Source: Subdoligranulum variabile
GTDB lineage: Bacteria > Bacillota > Clostridia > Oscillospirales > Ruminococcaceae
Assembly (NCBI GenBank): GCA_003343905.1
Contig: QAKI01000040.1
Coordinates: 62,001-126,000, forward strand
DNA: 64,000 nt
Reading direction: 5' to 3'
Of this stretch, positions 25,859-34,434 are shown piece after piece (the first letter of the stretch is position 1; each line of letters begins with the position of its first letter). The notes below the pieces were generated by a model, which saw nothing but the letters and a program-made list of their open reading frames with translations, did not search any database and was not told the DNA's origin. The position numbers and the translations under genes were made by a program.

Positions 25859-28800
25859 ATGCCCAACTTCAACGACTTTCTCTCCGACCCACAGTTTGCC
25901 ACCTTCGCCCAGGCGGCGGTGGCGGCGGAAAAAATCTATGCCATTGATCCGGCAGCCTGTGCAGTGAACTGCCGCCGGGCGATGGAGTTTGCCGTAAAAT
26001 GGATGTACTCGGTGGATGCGGGGCTGGTCAGACCTTATGACGATCGGCTGGTCAGCCTGCTGAACGCCGAGGAATTCCGCGCCATTGTGGACAAGGACCT
26101 GTGGCGGCGGATGAACTACATACGTCAAACCGGCAACTCCGCCAACCACGCCGACCGCAAGCCCGTCACCCCTGAGCAGGCCGCCCTCTGCCTGGAAAAC
26201 CTCTGGTATTTCATGGACTTTGTGGCCTGCTGCTACGGCGCCCACTACACCCCCGGCGCCTTTGACCCGGCCCTGCTCACCCAGCAACCGGCCGTGCCAG
26301 CCCCCGCCCCGGTGCCGGAGGTGGACCTGGAAGCCCTCATGGCGGAAAACCAGGCCCTGCGTGCTGAACTGACCGCCCGCCGCGCTGCCCAGCAGCCTGC
26401 CTATACCCCCAAGCCGCTGGACCTGAGCGAGTACGAGACCCGCAAGCTGTATATCGACGCCATGCTGCTCGACGCCGGTTGGACCAAAGACCGTGACTGG
26501 ATCAACGAAGTACCTGTGCCCGGTATGCCCAACAAACAGGGCACGGGCTTTGCCGACTATGTCCTGTACGATGATACTCACCGTCCACTGGCTGTCATTG
26601 AAGCCAAGAAAACCTGTGTGGACCCCGCCGTTGGCCGTCAGCAAGCCAAGCTGTACGCCGACCTGTTGGAAAAGCAATTCGGCCGCCGCCCGGTCATCTT
26701 TTTAACCAACGGCTTCGACACCCGTATCGACGATGGAGTTTATCCAGAGCGGAATGTGGCCGCCATCTACTCTAAGCGTGACCTCGAAAAACTGTTCAAT
26801 CTGCGCGCAATGCGCACCAGCCTGGACAACATCCAGGCGGATTCCACCATCGCAGGCCGCTATTATCAGGAAGGCGCCATCAAAGCTGTATGCCAGGCTT
26901 TTGGTCAGAAAAACCGCCGCAAAGCCCTGCTGGTCATGTCCACCGGTTCGGGAAAGACCCGTACCGTTATCGCCCTTGTAAAGGTATTGCTGGCACATGG
27001 CTGGGTGAAAAACATCCTGTTTCTGGCTGACCGCAACTCGCTGGTCACCCAGGCCAAGCGCAGCTTTGTCAATTTGCTGCCCGATCTGTCGGTCACAAAT
27101 CTCTGCGAGGGAAAGGATGACCCCACTGCCCGGTGCGTGTTTTCTACTTATCAAACGATGATGAACTGCATCGACACCGTGCGGGACGAGGATGGCAAGT
27201 TGTTCACTGTGGGGCACTTTGATCTTATCATCTGTGACGAGGCCCATCGCTCCATCTACAACAAATATCAGGACATCTTCACCTATTTTGACGCGCCGCT
27301 GGTTGGCCTGACTGCCACCCCCAAGGACGAGATCGACAAAAACACCTATGATGTATTTGAGCTGGAAAGCGGTGTTCCCACCTACGGCTACGACCTGGCT
27401 CAGGCAGTCAAGGACGGATATCTTGTAGATTTTCTCTCGGTAGAAAGCAAGCTGAAATTTCTCGAAGAGGGCATCATCTATGACGAACTGCCCGCAGAGG
27501 AAAAAGCAGCCTATGAGGCCACCTTCACTGATGAAAACGGTGACCTGCCGGAACGGATCGAGTCCACCGCCCTCAACGAATGGCTCTTCAATGAGGATAC
27601 GATCCGCAAAGTACTGGACCTGTTGATGACCCATGGCTTAAAAATCGACTATGGTGAAAAGCTCGGCAAGACCATCATCTTTGCCAAGAATCACCGCCAT
27701 GCCGAGAAGATTTTGGAAGTGTTCGGCAAAGAATATCCCCATCTTCCCGGTTATGCTATGGTCATCGATAACCAAATGACCTATGCGCAAAGCGCCATTG
27801 ACGAATTTTCCGATCCTGCCAAACTGCCGCAGATCGCAATTTCGGTGGATATGTTGGACACCGGCATCGATGTGCCGGAAGTTCTCAATCTGGTGTTTTT
27901 CAAAAAAGTTTTGAGCAAAGCCAAGTTCTGGCAGATGATCGGCCGCGGGACCCGCCTTTGTCCCGGTCTGCTCGACGGCCAGGACAAGGACAAGTTTTAC
28001 ATTTTTGATTTGTGCGGCAACTTTGAGTTTTTCCGTATGAATAAAGGCAAGGCCACCGCCAACCAGATGGCCCTGCAAAGCGCGATCTTTTACCTGAAAG
28101 CACAGATTGCCTATAAACTGCAAGATCTGGCTTATCAGACTGAAGATTTGGTCCCGTTCCGCCAGCGCCTGGTGGAGGAAATGCTCATCAAGGTACAGCA
28201 ATTGGATCGGGGCAACTTTGCGGTGCGCCAACACCTGCGGTATGTGGAAAAATTTTCGAACCCCGAAAGCTACCGGGCACTGGATTACGTGGACACGCTG
28301 AACCTGCGGGACGAAGTCGCCCCGCTCCTGCAGCCCGACATCGACGAAGCCAGCGCTGTACGCTTTGACGCTTTGGTCTACGGCATCGAACTGGCGTACC
28401 TCGTGGGGAAAACCTACAAACGTGCGCGGAAAGACCTGCGCAAACGGGTGGAAGGCATTGCCAGCGTGGCCAACATTCCGGAGATCCAGGCCCAGTCGGG
28501 GTTGATTGAAAAGATTCTTCACACCGACTATCTGGAAACAGCGGGCATCAACGAGTTCGAACACATCCGCGAAAGCCTGCGCAGCCTGATGAAATATGTT
28601 TCCCATACCGGCTCCATCTATGAAACCAACTTCACGGATGACATTCTGTCCACCGAGTGGCACGAGGCGGAACTCGAAAACGACGACCTGAAAAACTACA
28701 AGGCCAAGGCAGAGTTCTACATCCGGCAGCATCAGGATGCCCCGGCCATCGCCAAACTGCGCTCCAACATTCCGCTGACACCAGCGGACGTGCAGGAATT

Positions 28801-29149
28801 GGAAAACATCCTGTGGAGTCAGGTAGGCAGTCGTCAGGATTACGAGGCCGCACTGGGCGCCAAGCCGCTGGGCGAGTTCGTGCGGGAGATCGTCGGCCTG
28901 GACATGAACGCTGCCAAGGAAGCGTTTGCCAGATATCTGAACGACACCAGCCTGGACGCCCGCCAAATCTACTTTGTCAACCAGATCGTGGAGTACATCG
29001 TCCATAACGGTATGATGAAGGACTTGTCGGTGCTACAGGAACCGCCCTTCACCGACCGCGGCAGTATCGTGGAAATATTCACGGATCTGTCGCTATGGAT
29101 GGGGATCAAAAACGTGATCGACACCATCAACAGCAATGCGGCGGCGTGA
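25859..29149 (+). CDS. hsdR: Type I restriction endonuclease/translocase subunit
   Basis: 1096 residues. An N-terminal DUF4145-like helical domain (about 1-130) is followed by a charged linker, the HSDR_N nuclease with the PD-(D/E)XK pattern (GFADYVLYDD... LAVIEAKKT, about 205-245), the helicase with Walker A STGSGKTRT (K366) and Walker B/DEAH CDEAHRS (D460), and helicase motif VI in QMIGRGTRLCPG. The C-terminal helical region binds the methylase. Intact, and similar in length to HsdR proteins that carry the extra N-terminal domain. The ATG at 25859 has TTTGGAG upstream, 28 bases after the DUF2806 frame ends. It would cut unmethylated foreign DNA after ATP-driven translocation. Confidence 0.95.
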   Translation: MPNFNDFLSDPQFATFAQAAVAAEKIYAIDPAACAVNCRRAMEFAVKWMYSVDAGLVRPYDDRLVSLLNAEEFRAIVDKDLWRRMNYIRQTGNSANHADRKPVTPEQAALCLENLWYFMDFVACCYGAHYTPGAFDPALLTQQPAVPAPAPVPEVDLEALMAENQALRAELTARRAAQQPAYTPKPLDLSEYETRKLYIDAMLLDAGWTKDRDWINEVPVPGMPNKQGTGFADYVLYDDTHRPLAVIEAKKTCVDPAVGRQQAKLYADLLEKQFGRRPVIFLTNGFDTRIDDGVYPERNVAAIYSKRDLEKLFNLRAMRTSLDNIQADSTIAGRYYQEGAIKAVCQAFGQKNRRKALLVMSTGSGKTRTVIALVKVLLAHGWVKNILFLADRNSLVTQAKRSFVNLLPDLSVTNLCEGKDDPTARCVFSTYQTMMNCIDTVRDEDGKLFTVGHFDLIICDEAHRSIYNKYQDIFTYFDAPLVGLTATPKDEIDKNTYDVFELESGVPTYGYDLAQAVKDGYLVDFLSVESKLKFLEEGIIYDELPAEEKAAYEATFTDENGDLPERIESTALNEWLFNEDTIRKVLDLLMTHGLKIDYGEKLGKTIIFAKNHRHAEKILEVFGKEYPHLPGYAMVIDNQMTYAQSAIDEFSDPAKLPQIAISVDMLDTGIDVPEVLNLVFFKKVLSKAKFWQMIGRGTRLCPGLLDGQDKDKFYIFDLCGNFEFFRMNKGKATANQMALQSAIFYLKAQIAYKLQDLAYQTEDLVPFRQRLVEEMLIKVQQLDRGNFAVRQHLRYVEKFSNPESYRALDYVDTLNLRDEVAPLLQPDIDEASAVRFDALVYGIELAYLVGKTYKRARKDLRKRVEGIASVANIPEIQAQSGLIEKILHTDYLETAGINEFEHIRESLRSLMKYVSHTGSIYETNFTDDILSTEWHEAELENDDLKNYKAKAEFYIRQHQDAPAIAKLRSNIPLTPADVQELENILWSQVGSRQDYEAALGAKPLGEFVREIVGLDMNAAKEAFARYLNDTSLDARQIYFVNQIVEYIVHNGMMKDLSVLQEPPFTDRGSIVEIFTDLSLWMGIKNVIDTINSNAAA

Positions 29150-29365
29150 TGGCTGTCGAATGCAAGCGGATATACCGCTTGATCCCAACAGGCTTCTTAA
29201 AAAATTTTCTTCCGTTTTCCTGACCTTCTTTGCACCGTCCCCCGCAACTCTGCACTCATCACACTAAAGAACATCTTTACCTGTAACCCATCGCCAGCCA
29301 TAAATGCGCTATATGTTTTTTCTTAAGTCCGGCTTCTAATACCACTTTTATTATAAACATAAACA

Positions 29366-29409
29366 CCCGCCCGGAGGGGGCTGCCATATGGCAGCCCCCT
29401 CCGGGCGGG
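29366..29409 (-). terminator. 44-bp perfect palindrome, terminator between hsdR and the ABC permease
   Basis: CCCGCCCGGAGGGGGCTGCC... is a perfect 22+22 palindrome with no fixed loop, starting five bases past the stop of the minus-strand permease gene and followed on that strand by TGTTTATGTTTAT. T residues also follow on the plus strand, so it may stop convergent transcription from both sides. The 216 bases between hsdR and this element hold no gene, only a small hairpin (CAAGCGG/CCGCTTG) at 29162-29180. Confidence 0.8.
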
Positions 29410-29414
29410 CATTG

Positions 29415-31418
29415 TTACATTTTTACGATGCTATAATACTTGCGGGCCGTTAGCAGGTAGACCGCAACGTAGCACACCGCGAAGGCTGCCAGCGTGACGA
29501 CGCAGCAGGCGATGAACAACGACTGGTCCGCCACGCCGAGCGACGAGATCAACTGCATCAGCATCGGGAAGGCCGCCGCCAGGTGGATCGCCGCCATGAC
29601 CAGCGGCAGGAAGAAGATCATCAGCACCTGCACGCGGATGGTGGCCCGCACTTCGGCGGTGCTCATGCCCACCTGCTGCAGAATCAAAAAGCGGCTGCGG
29701 TCCTCGTACCCTTCCGAAAGCTGCTTGTAATAGATGATCAGCACGGTCGCCACCGTGAACATCACGGCCAGAAAGACGCCCAAAAACAAAAAGCTGCCGT
29801 TCATGCTGTACGTCTGCCACAGCATATCGCTGTGGGTAAAAAAGGTCACGCTGTCCATACCGGCGGGCAGCGGCTGGGCGGCCGCCTGCATGGCGGCGGC
29901 ACATTCCTGCGTCTGCCTGTCGTCCAGGGCCGCGGGGTTCACGGTCAGGAACCACCGCACCGGCGGCACGAAGCCGTCCCCGGCCGGCGTGATCTGTTCG
30001 GTCAGATCGGCCAGCGCGGACTGGCTGCTCACGACCAGACAGACGGTATGGCTGCCGCCAAACTCGCCGTCGATGGCCGGGAACGTCTCGCAGGGGCCTG
30101 CCACGGTCAGGGGCACGCCGCCCAGCGTGAAGTCCGTCACGCCTTCCGGCAGGCCATCCGCCAGCACCTGCCCCGGCTGCAGCGTCACCGTGCTGCCGGT
30201 CAGGCGGGCATAGTCCCCCGCCTGCATGACGCGCACGCTCCAGGAAGTAAGGTCCCGCTCGGAGGCGGACAGATCGGCCACGAACGCGCCGTCCTCATAG
30301 TGGGTATCGACGATCAGCAGGCCGAAGCTGGCGATCTCCTCGTCGGTCACGCCGTAGCCGGCGGCCACCTGCCGCAGCCGGGCGTCCCATTCGGTGAAGT
30401 CGGCGCTGCGGTACGCGGCCCTGTCGCTGCAACGGCCCTGCATACCAATGGCGTTGGGGTACATGGCATCCACCGACGTTTCGATGCCCGCATACAGGCA
30501 CACCGTCGTCGCCACGCTGACCAGCACCGTCGTGGCCAGGATGCAGATATTGGCCAGACCGCGGGCATTCTGGTTCATGCGGTAGATCAGGCCGGACACC
30601 ACGGTAAAATGCCGCGGCTGGTAATAAAAGCGTTTATTTTTGCGCAGCAGTTTGAGCGCCACCACGCTGCCCGCGCCAAACAGAAGGTGGGTGCCCACAA
30701 TGACCAGCACCACCGCCAGGAAGAAATACAGGATCACAAAGAGCAGGTCCTGGGTCGTGGCAGCCAGATAATACGCCGTGCCCAGCGCGGCCACCCCCAA
30801 AACCGCCAGCAGCCAGTTGCTTTTGGGTTCCCGCTCGCCGGTCTGGTCGGCGTGCAGCAGCGTGATGGGGTCCGACTTTTGCACCTGACGCACATCAAAC
30901 AGATACAGGCCCAAAAACACGGCCCCCATGGCGGCGGCCGTTTCGGCCGCGCCGGAAACGCTGAAATAGAACCCCATCGTCGCTTCAAACTGCATCAGGC
31001 GCAGCAGCGCCAGCAGCACCAGCTTGGAGAACAGCGCCCCCACCGCCACACCGGCCGCGATGCAGCCCGCGCACAGGGCCAGCATTTCCAGCCCCAGCAC
31101 CGCCGCCACATGGCCTTTCTGCATGCCCAGAATGTTGTAAAGCGCCAGTTCCCGGTTGCGGCGACGGATCACGAACCCGTTGGCATAGGCCATGATCCAG
31201 ATGACCATAAAGCCCATGATGACGCTGCCCAGCCCCAGCATGAGCTGCACATAGAAAGCGCCGCGCATTTCCTGCACGCTGGGGTTGCCGGCCAGGAAGC
31301 GCATCAGGTAGCACATGGCCGCGCAGGCCGTGCCGGTCAGGAAAAAGGGGAAGGTATATGCCCGGTTTTTGACGAGGTTCTGCCCCGCCAGCCGGAGATA
31401 CAGCGTCGGTTTACGCAT
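29415..31418 (-). CDS. BceB-like ABC transporter permease (FtsX fold, peptide resistance type)
   Basis: 667 residues. About ten membrane segments arranged as in BceB: a first FtsX-like set (residues 20-330), a large external domain of about 200 residues between TM7 and TM8 (about 330-540), and a final set of three segments. The start MRKPTLYLRLAGQNLVKNRA is typical. The ATG at 31418 overlaps the ATPase stop by 8 bases and has GGTGAGG upstream. By family, these permeases sense and remove cell-wall-active peptides such as bacitracin or lantibiotics, and they signal through the co-encoded kinase. The substrate cannot be predicted. Confidence 0.88.
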   Translation of the reverse strand: MRKPTLYLRLAGQNLVKNRAYTFPFFLTGTACAAMCYLMRFLAGNPSVQEMRGAFYVQLMLGLGSVIMGFMVIWIMAYANGFVIRRRNRELALYNILGMQKGHVAAVLGLEMLALCAGCIAAGVAVGALFSKLVLLALLRLMQFEATMGFYFSVSGAAETAAAMGAVFLGLYLFDVRQVQKSDPITLLHADQTGEREPKSNWLLAVLGVAALGTAYYLAATTQDLLFVILYFFLAVVLVIVGTHLLFGAGSVVALKLLRKNKRFYYQPRHFTVVSGLIYRMNQNARGLANICILATTVLVSVATTVCLYAGIETSVDAMYPNAIGMQGRCSDRAAYRSADFTEWDARLRQVAAGYGVTDEEIASFGLLIVDTHYEDGAFVADLSASERDLTSWSVRVMQAGDYARLTGSTVTLQPGQVLADGLPEGVTDFTLGGVPLTVAGPCETFPAIDGEFGGSHTVCLVVSSQSALADLTEQITPAGDGFVPPVRWFLTVNPAALDDRQTQECAAAMQAAAQPLPAGMDSVTFFTHSDMLWQTYSMNGSFLFLGVFLAVMFTVATVLIIYYKQLSEGYEDRSRFLILQQVGMSTAEVRATIRVQVLMIFFLPLVMAAIHLAAAFPMLMQLISSLGVADQSLFIACCVVTLAAFAVCYVAVYLLTARKYYSIVKM

Positions 31419-32175
31419 GGCCCTCACCCCCGGAAAGCGCGGTGAGCGTGTCCGAAATGCGGGCAAACATCTGCTCGGTAGTCAGGCGGCCGCGGTACAG
31501 TTGGTGATAGACCTGGCCGTCCCGCAAAAACAGCACCCGCCCGGCATGGCTGGCGGCCCGGACGCTGTGCGTGACCATCAGGATGGTCTGCCCGCCCGCG
31601 TTGATCGCGCCGAACAGTTCCAGCAGGCTGTCGGACGCGTGGGAATCCAGCGCGCCGGTGGGTTCGTCGGCCAGGACCAGTTCGGGGCGGGTGATCAGCG
31701 CGCGGGCCACCGCGGCCCGCTGCTTCTGCCCGCCGGACACCTCATAGGGATATTTTGCCAGAATGTCCGTGATGCCCAGCTGCCGCGCGATGGGCGCGAG
31801 GCGGCTTTCCATCTCGCGGTAGGGGGTGCCCGCCAGCACCAGCGGCAGAAAAATGTTGTCCTTCAGCGAGAAGGTGTCCAGCAGGTTGAAGTCCTGGAAC
31901 ACGAACCCCAGGTGGTCACGCCGGAACGCGGCGATCTCCCGTTCCCGGATCTGGGTGATGTCCCGGCCGTTGAGCAGCACGGCGCCGCCGGTGGGGCGGT
32001 CCAGAGCGGCCAGAATGTTGAGCAGCGTCGTTTTGCCCGCGCCCGATTCGCCCATGATCGCCAGGTATTCCCCCGGTTCCACGGTAAAGTTCACGTCGGC
32101 CAGGGCCTGCACTTTCGCCCCGCCAAATCGCGTAACATATGTTTTTTCCAGGTGTTGGATCTCAAGTAGTGGCAT
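31411..32175 (-). CDS. BceA-like ABC transporter ATP-binding protein
   Basis: 254 residues. Walker A GESGAGKTTLL, signature VSGGQKQRAAVARAL, Walker B VLADEPTGALDS and the H loop TH are all present. MPLLEIQHLEKTYVTR is a typical MacB/BceA-type beginning, and AAAAAGGAGC precedes the ATG at 32175. A longer frame to 32292 exists but lies in the intergenic region without a ribosome binding site. It powers the permease encoded next. Upstream come the kinase and regulator, giving the complete RS-AB module on one strand. Confidence 0.93.
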   Translation of the reverse strand: MPLLEIQHLEKTYVTRFGGAKVQALADVNFTVEPGEYLAIMGESGAGKTTLLNILAALDRPTGGAVLLNGRDITQIREREIAAFRRDHLGFVFQDFNLLDTFSLKDNIFLPLVLAGTPYREMESRLAPIARQLGITDILAKYPYEVSGGQKQRAAVARALITRPELVLADEPTGALDSHASDSLLELFGAINAGGQTILMVTHSVRAASHAGRVLFLRDGQVYHQLYRGRLTTEQMFARISDTLTALSGGEGHA

Positions 32176-32354
32176 GATCTGCTCCTTTTTATGGTACAAA
32201 GATCGCCGTCCCCGCAGGCCGCGGGGACAGGCGGCAGGACGGCGGCGGACCGCCGTTTTCTCTGCTGCCTCTGTATTGTACCGCAGCCGCATGGCGCCCT
32301 GCCATGGCGCAGCCTTACAAAAGGCGGGAGCAACCTTACAGTTTTGTCACATAC

Positions 32355-33353
32355 TCATTCGTACAGACTGCCCTCAGGCGGGAAGGTCAGGGTCAGCCGC
32401 GCCCCGCCGCCGGGCGCGTTGGCGGCCGTCAGGGTGCAGCCCAGCTTTTGGGCGGCCTGGCTGCACAGGTACAGCCCCAGCCCGCTGGAAGTGGGTTCGG
32501 CGTGGCCGGTGCAGCCGGTGTAGCCTTTTTCAAAAATGCGGGGCAGGTCCTCCGGCCGGATGCCGGGGCCGGTATCGGTCACCTGCAAAGTGCGGCCCTC
32601 GGCCGTGACGGTCACGGCGCCACCCGCCGGGGTGTACTTAATCGCGTTGGAAAGCAGTTGCTCCAGAATAAAACCCGCCCATTTGGCGTCGGTGACTGGG
32701 GCGGCGGTACTGCCCGCATAGCGCAGCGACAGGTCTTTCAGAATGAACATCCGCGCAAAACGGCGCAGGCTTTGCCGCACCACGGGGTCCAGCGGCGTTT
32801 TTGCCAGCACAAGGTCGTTGCTCTCGCTGCCCAGGCGCAGGTAGTTCATGGCCATATCCACGTACCGCTCGGTCTGGAACAGTTCCGCTTCCAGTTCGCC
32901 CCGCGGCGCGTCCTCCCCGGCCTGCAGCAGCAGGCGCATAGCGGCCAGCGGCGTCTTGACCTGATGCGCCCACATCGTAAAATAGTCAAGGCTGTCGTCC
33001 TGCCGGGCCCGCGCGGCCACCGCCTGGTCCGCCAGGGCGTTGGCCAGCGTGCGCAGGGCGTCCTGATAGGCGGCCTCCTGCCCGGCTTCCCCGCCTTCGG
33101 GGGCAGGCAGCGACAGGTCGCGGCCGGGCACGGTCCGGGCCAGTTGCCGGGCCGCCCTGCGGCGGCGCGCCCACGACGGCCAGCCCGCCGCCAGCACCCC
33201 GGCCAGCAGCACGAACGACAGCACCGCCGCATAGCCGAAAGGTTCCAGCGACAGCCCATACAGGGCGTTCACCAGCCAGAACAGCGCCGCCGTCAGCGCC
33301 CAGACCGCCACGGCCCGGCGCTGGGTGTACAAATACGCACAAAACGATTTCAT
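32355..33353 (-). CDS. BceS-like intramembrane-sensing histidine kinase
   Basis: 332 residues. Two membrane segments near the N-terminus (about 15-55) are separated by only a few residues, so there is almost no external sensor: the mark of intramembrane-sensing kinases that read the state of a BceAB transporter. The H box is MWAHQVKTPLAAMRL; the ATPase shows LLSNAIKYTPAGG, VTDTGPGIRPEDL and SSGLGLYLCSQ. The start at 33353 gives MKSFCAYLYTQRR and a four-base ATGA overlap with the regulator. A gap of 179 bases to the ATPase gene holds no evident gene and may contain the promoter controlled by the system. Confidence 0.9.
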   Translation of the reverse strand: MKSFCAYLYTQRRAVAVWALTAALFWLVNALYGLSLEPFGYAAVLSFVLLAGVLAAGWPSWARRRRAARQLARTVPGRDLSLPAPEGGEAGQEAAYQDALRTLANALADQAVAARARQDDSLDYFTMWAHQVKTPLAAMRLLLQAGEDAPRGELEAELFQTERYVDMAMNYLRLGSESNDLVLAKTPLDPVVRQSLRRFARMFILKDLSLRYAGSTAAPVTDAKWAGFILEQLLSNAIKYTPAGGAVTVTAEGRTLQVTDTGPGIRPEDLPRIFEKGYTGCTGHAEPTSSGLGLYLCSQAAQKLGCTLTAANAPGGGARLTLTFPPEGSLYE

Positions 33354-34027
33354 TGGATCAGATACCCCTCGCCTTTCCGGGTGTGGATAAAGTTCGGCAG
33401 CCCGGCGGCTTCCAGCTTTTTGCGCAGCCGCGCCACGTTGACCGTCAGGGTGTTCTCGTCCACAAAGCAGTCGGTGGCCCACAGCGCGGTCATCAGGTCC
33501 TCCCGCGGGACGGTGCTGCCCCGCCGGGTCAGCAGCGTTTGCAGGATGCGCAGTTCATTTTTCGTCAGTTCCACCGCGCCGTCCGGGGTTTTCAGCGCCC
33601 CGGCGCCCAGATCCAGCAGCACCCCGCCGCCGCAGTCCACCAGATCGGCGGGCCGGGCATAAGCGTAGGCCCGGCGCAGGACCGCCTGTACCTTGGCGCC
33701 CAGCACTTCCAGATCAAAAGGCTTGGGGATGTAGTCGTCGGCGCCCAGTTCCATGGCGGTGACGATGTTGAGGTTGTCCACTGCCGAGGAGAGGAACACG
33801 ATCGGCACCTGCGAGATCTCCCGGAACACACGGCACCAGTGGTATCCGTTGTGATAGGGCAGCGACAGGTCCAGCAGGACCAACTGCGGCGCAAAGGAGG
33901 CGAACTCCGGCGCCAGATCGGCAAAATTCTGCCCGCAGGCCACCGTATAGCCCAGCCGGGCCAGATACGCCTGCACTGTGCGGGCGATGACGGGGTCGTC
34001 CTCGATAAGAAAAATGCGGTATGACAT
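33350..34027 (-). CDS. BceR-like OmpR-family response regulator
   Basis: 225 residues. Receiver with the acidic pair in FLIEDDPVI, phospho-acceptor D53 in LVLLDLSLPYHNG and the lysine in YIPKPFDLE, then a winged helix with LTKNELRILQTLL and NTLTVNVARLRKKLE. The ATG at 34027 has GAAAGGAA 7 bases upstream; a longer frame lacks a site. It forms a translationally coupled pair with the kinase and would activate the transporter operon when peptide antibiotics are present (family knowledge plus context). Confidence 0.92.
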   Translation of the reverse strand: MSYRIFLIEDDPVIARTVQAYLARLGYTVACGQNFADLAPEFASFAPQLVLLDLSLPYHNGYHWCRVFREISQVPIVFLSSAVDNLNIVTAMELGADDYIPKPFDLEVLGAKVQAVLRRAYAYARPADLVDCGGGVLLDLGAGALKTPDGAVELTKNELRILQTLLTRRGSTVPREDLMTALWATDCFVDENTLTVNVARLRKKLEAAGLPNFIHTRKGEGYLIQ

Positions 34028-34107
34028 GGCAGTTCCTTTCACGATGCGGAGGGCGGGCGCAGCCGGGGGCGCGCCGCCGTATGGGTTCCGTATGGATTCC
34101 GGGTCAT

Positions 34108-34236
34108 TCACAGCAGCGGCTTGACCATGAGGATGCCGTGCCGGTTTTCCCCGTAGCAGTTGGGCAGGAAACCGGCGGGCAGGAAACCGATGGAGCGGAT
34201 TTTGCTATACTCAATTAACCGATGTGGAGCAGGAGT
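34108..34236 (-). pseudogene. C-terminal fragment of a GNAT-type acetyltransferase
   Basis: 42 codons ending at TGA 34110-34108 read SIGFLPAGFLPNCYGENR and close with MVKPLL, the usual end of a GNAT N-acetyltransferase. An in-frame TAA at 34239-34237 lies just upstream and there is no start, so only a tail survives. It meets a second gene tail on the other strand near 34203-34236, suggesting a deletion or insertion scar. Confidence 0.5.
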
Positions 34237-34340
34237 TTAATAGTTTGTACTTATATGACCGGCTCCCAAAGTTTTCGGATGCAATATACGAAAAAATCCG
34301 CCTTGCAATTTCTGCACCGGCAGCCATAGAGCAAACATAG
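34203..34340 (+). pseudogene. C-terminal fragment of an unknown gene
   Basis: About 45 codons ending at TAG 34338-34340 read as a plausible acidic helical tail (LTDVEQEFNSLYLYDRLPKF). No start codon or ribosome binding site, and no family that I recognise. It is more AT-rich than its neighbours. Together with the GNAT tail it fills the gap between the Bce-like module and the sugar kinase operon. Confidence 0.4.
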
Positions 34341-34349
34341 CTTTTAATA

Positions 34350-34399
34350 GATTATTCCTTTGCCGTTGTCTATTCTGTGGCAACGGCAAAGGAATAATC
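34350..34399 (-). terminator. Terminator of the xylB operon
   Basis: A perfect 19-bp stem (34350-34368 with 34381-34399, GATTATTCCTTTGCCGTTG and its complement) with a 12-base loop, 36 bases after the FGGY kinase stop. On the minus strand it is followed by TATTAAAAG rather than a pure T run; the T-rich stem base helps. Confidence 0.7.
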
Positions 34400-34434
34400 C
34401 TGTCTTTCATCATATGATGTAATTTAAGATCCCG

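Noticed and set aside
29583..31445. Long plus-strand frame opposite the BceB-like permease
   Set aside because: Composition is that of a reversed membrane-protein gene (His/Gln/Arg-rich); no start signal.
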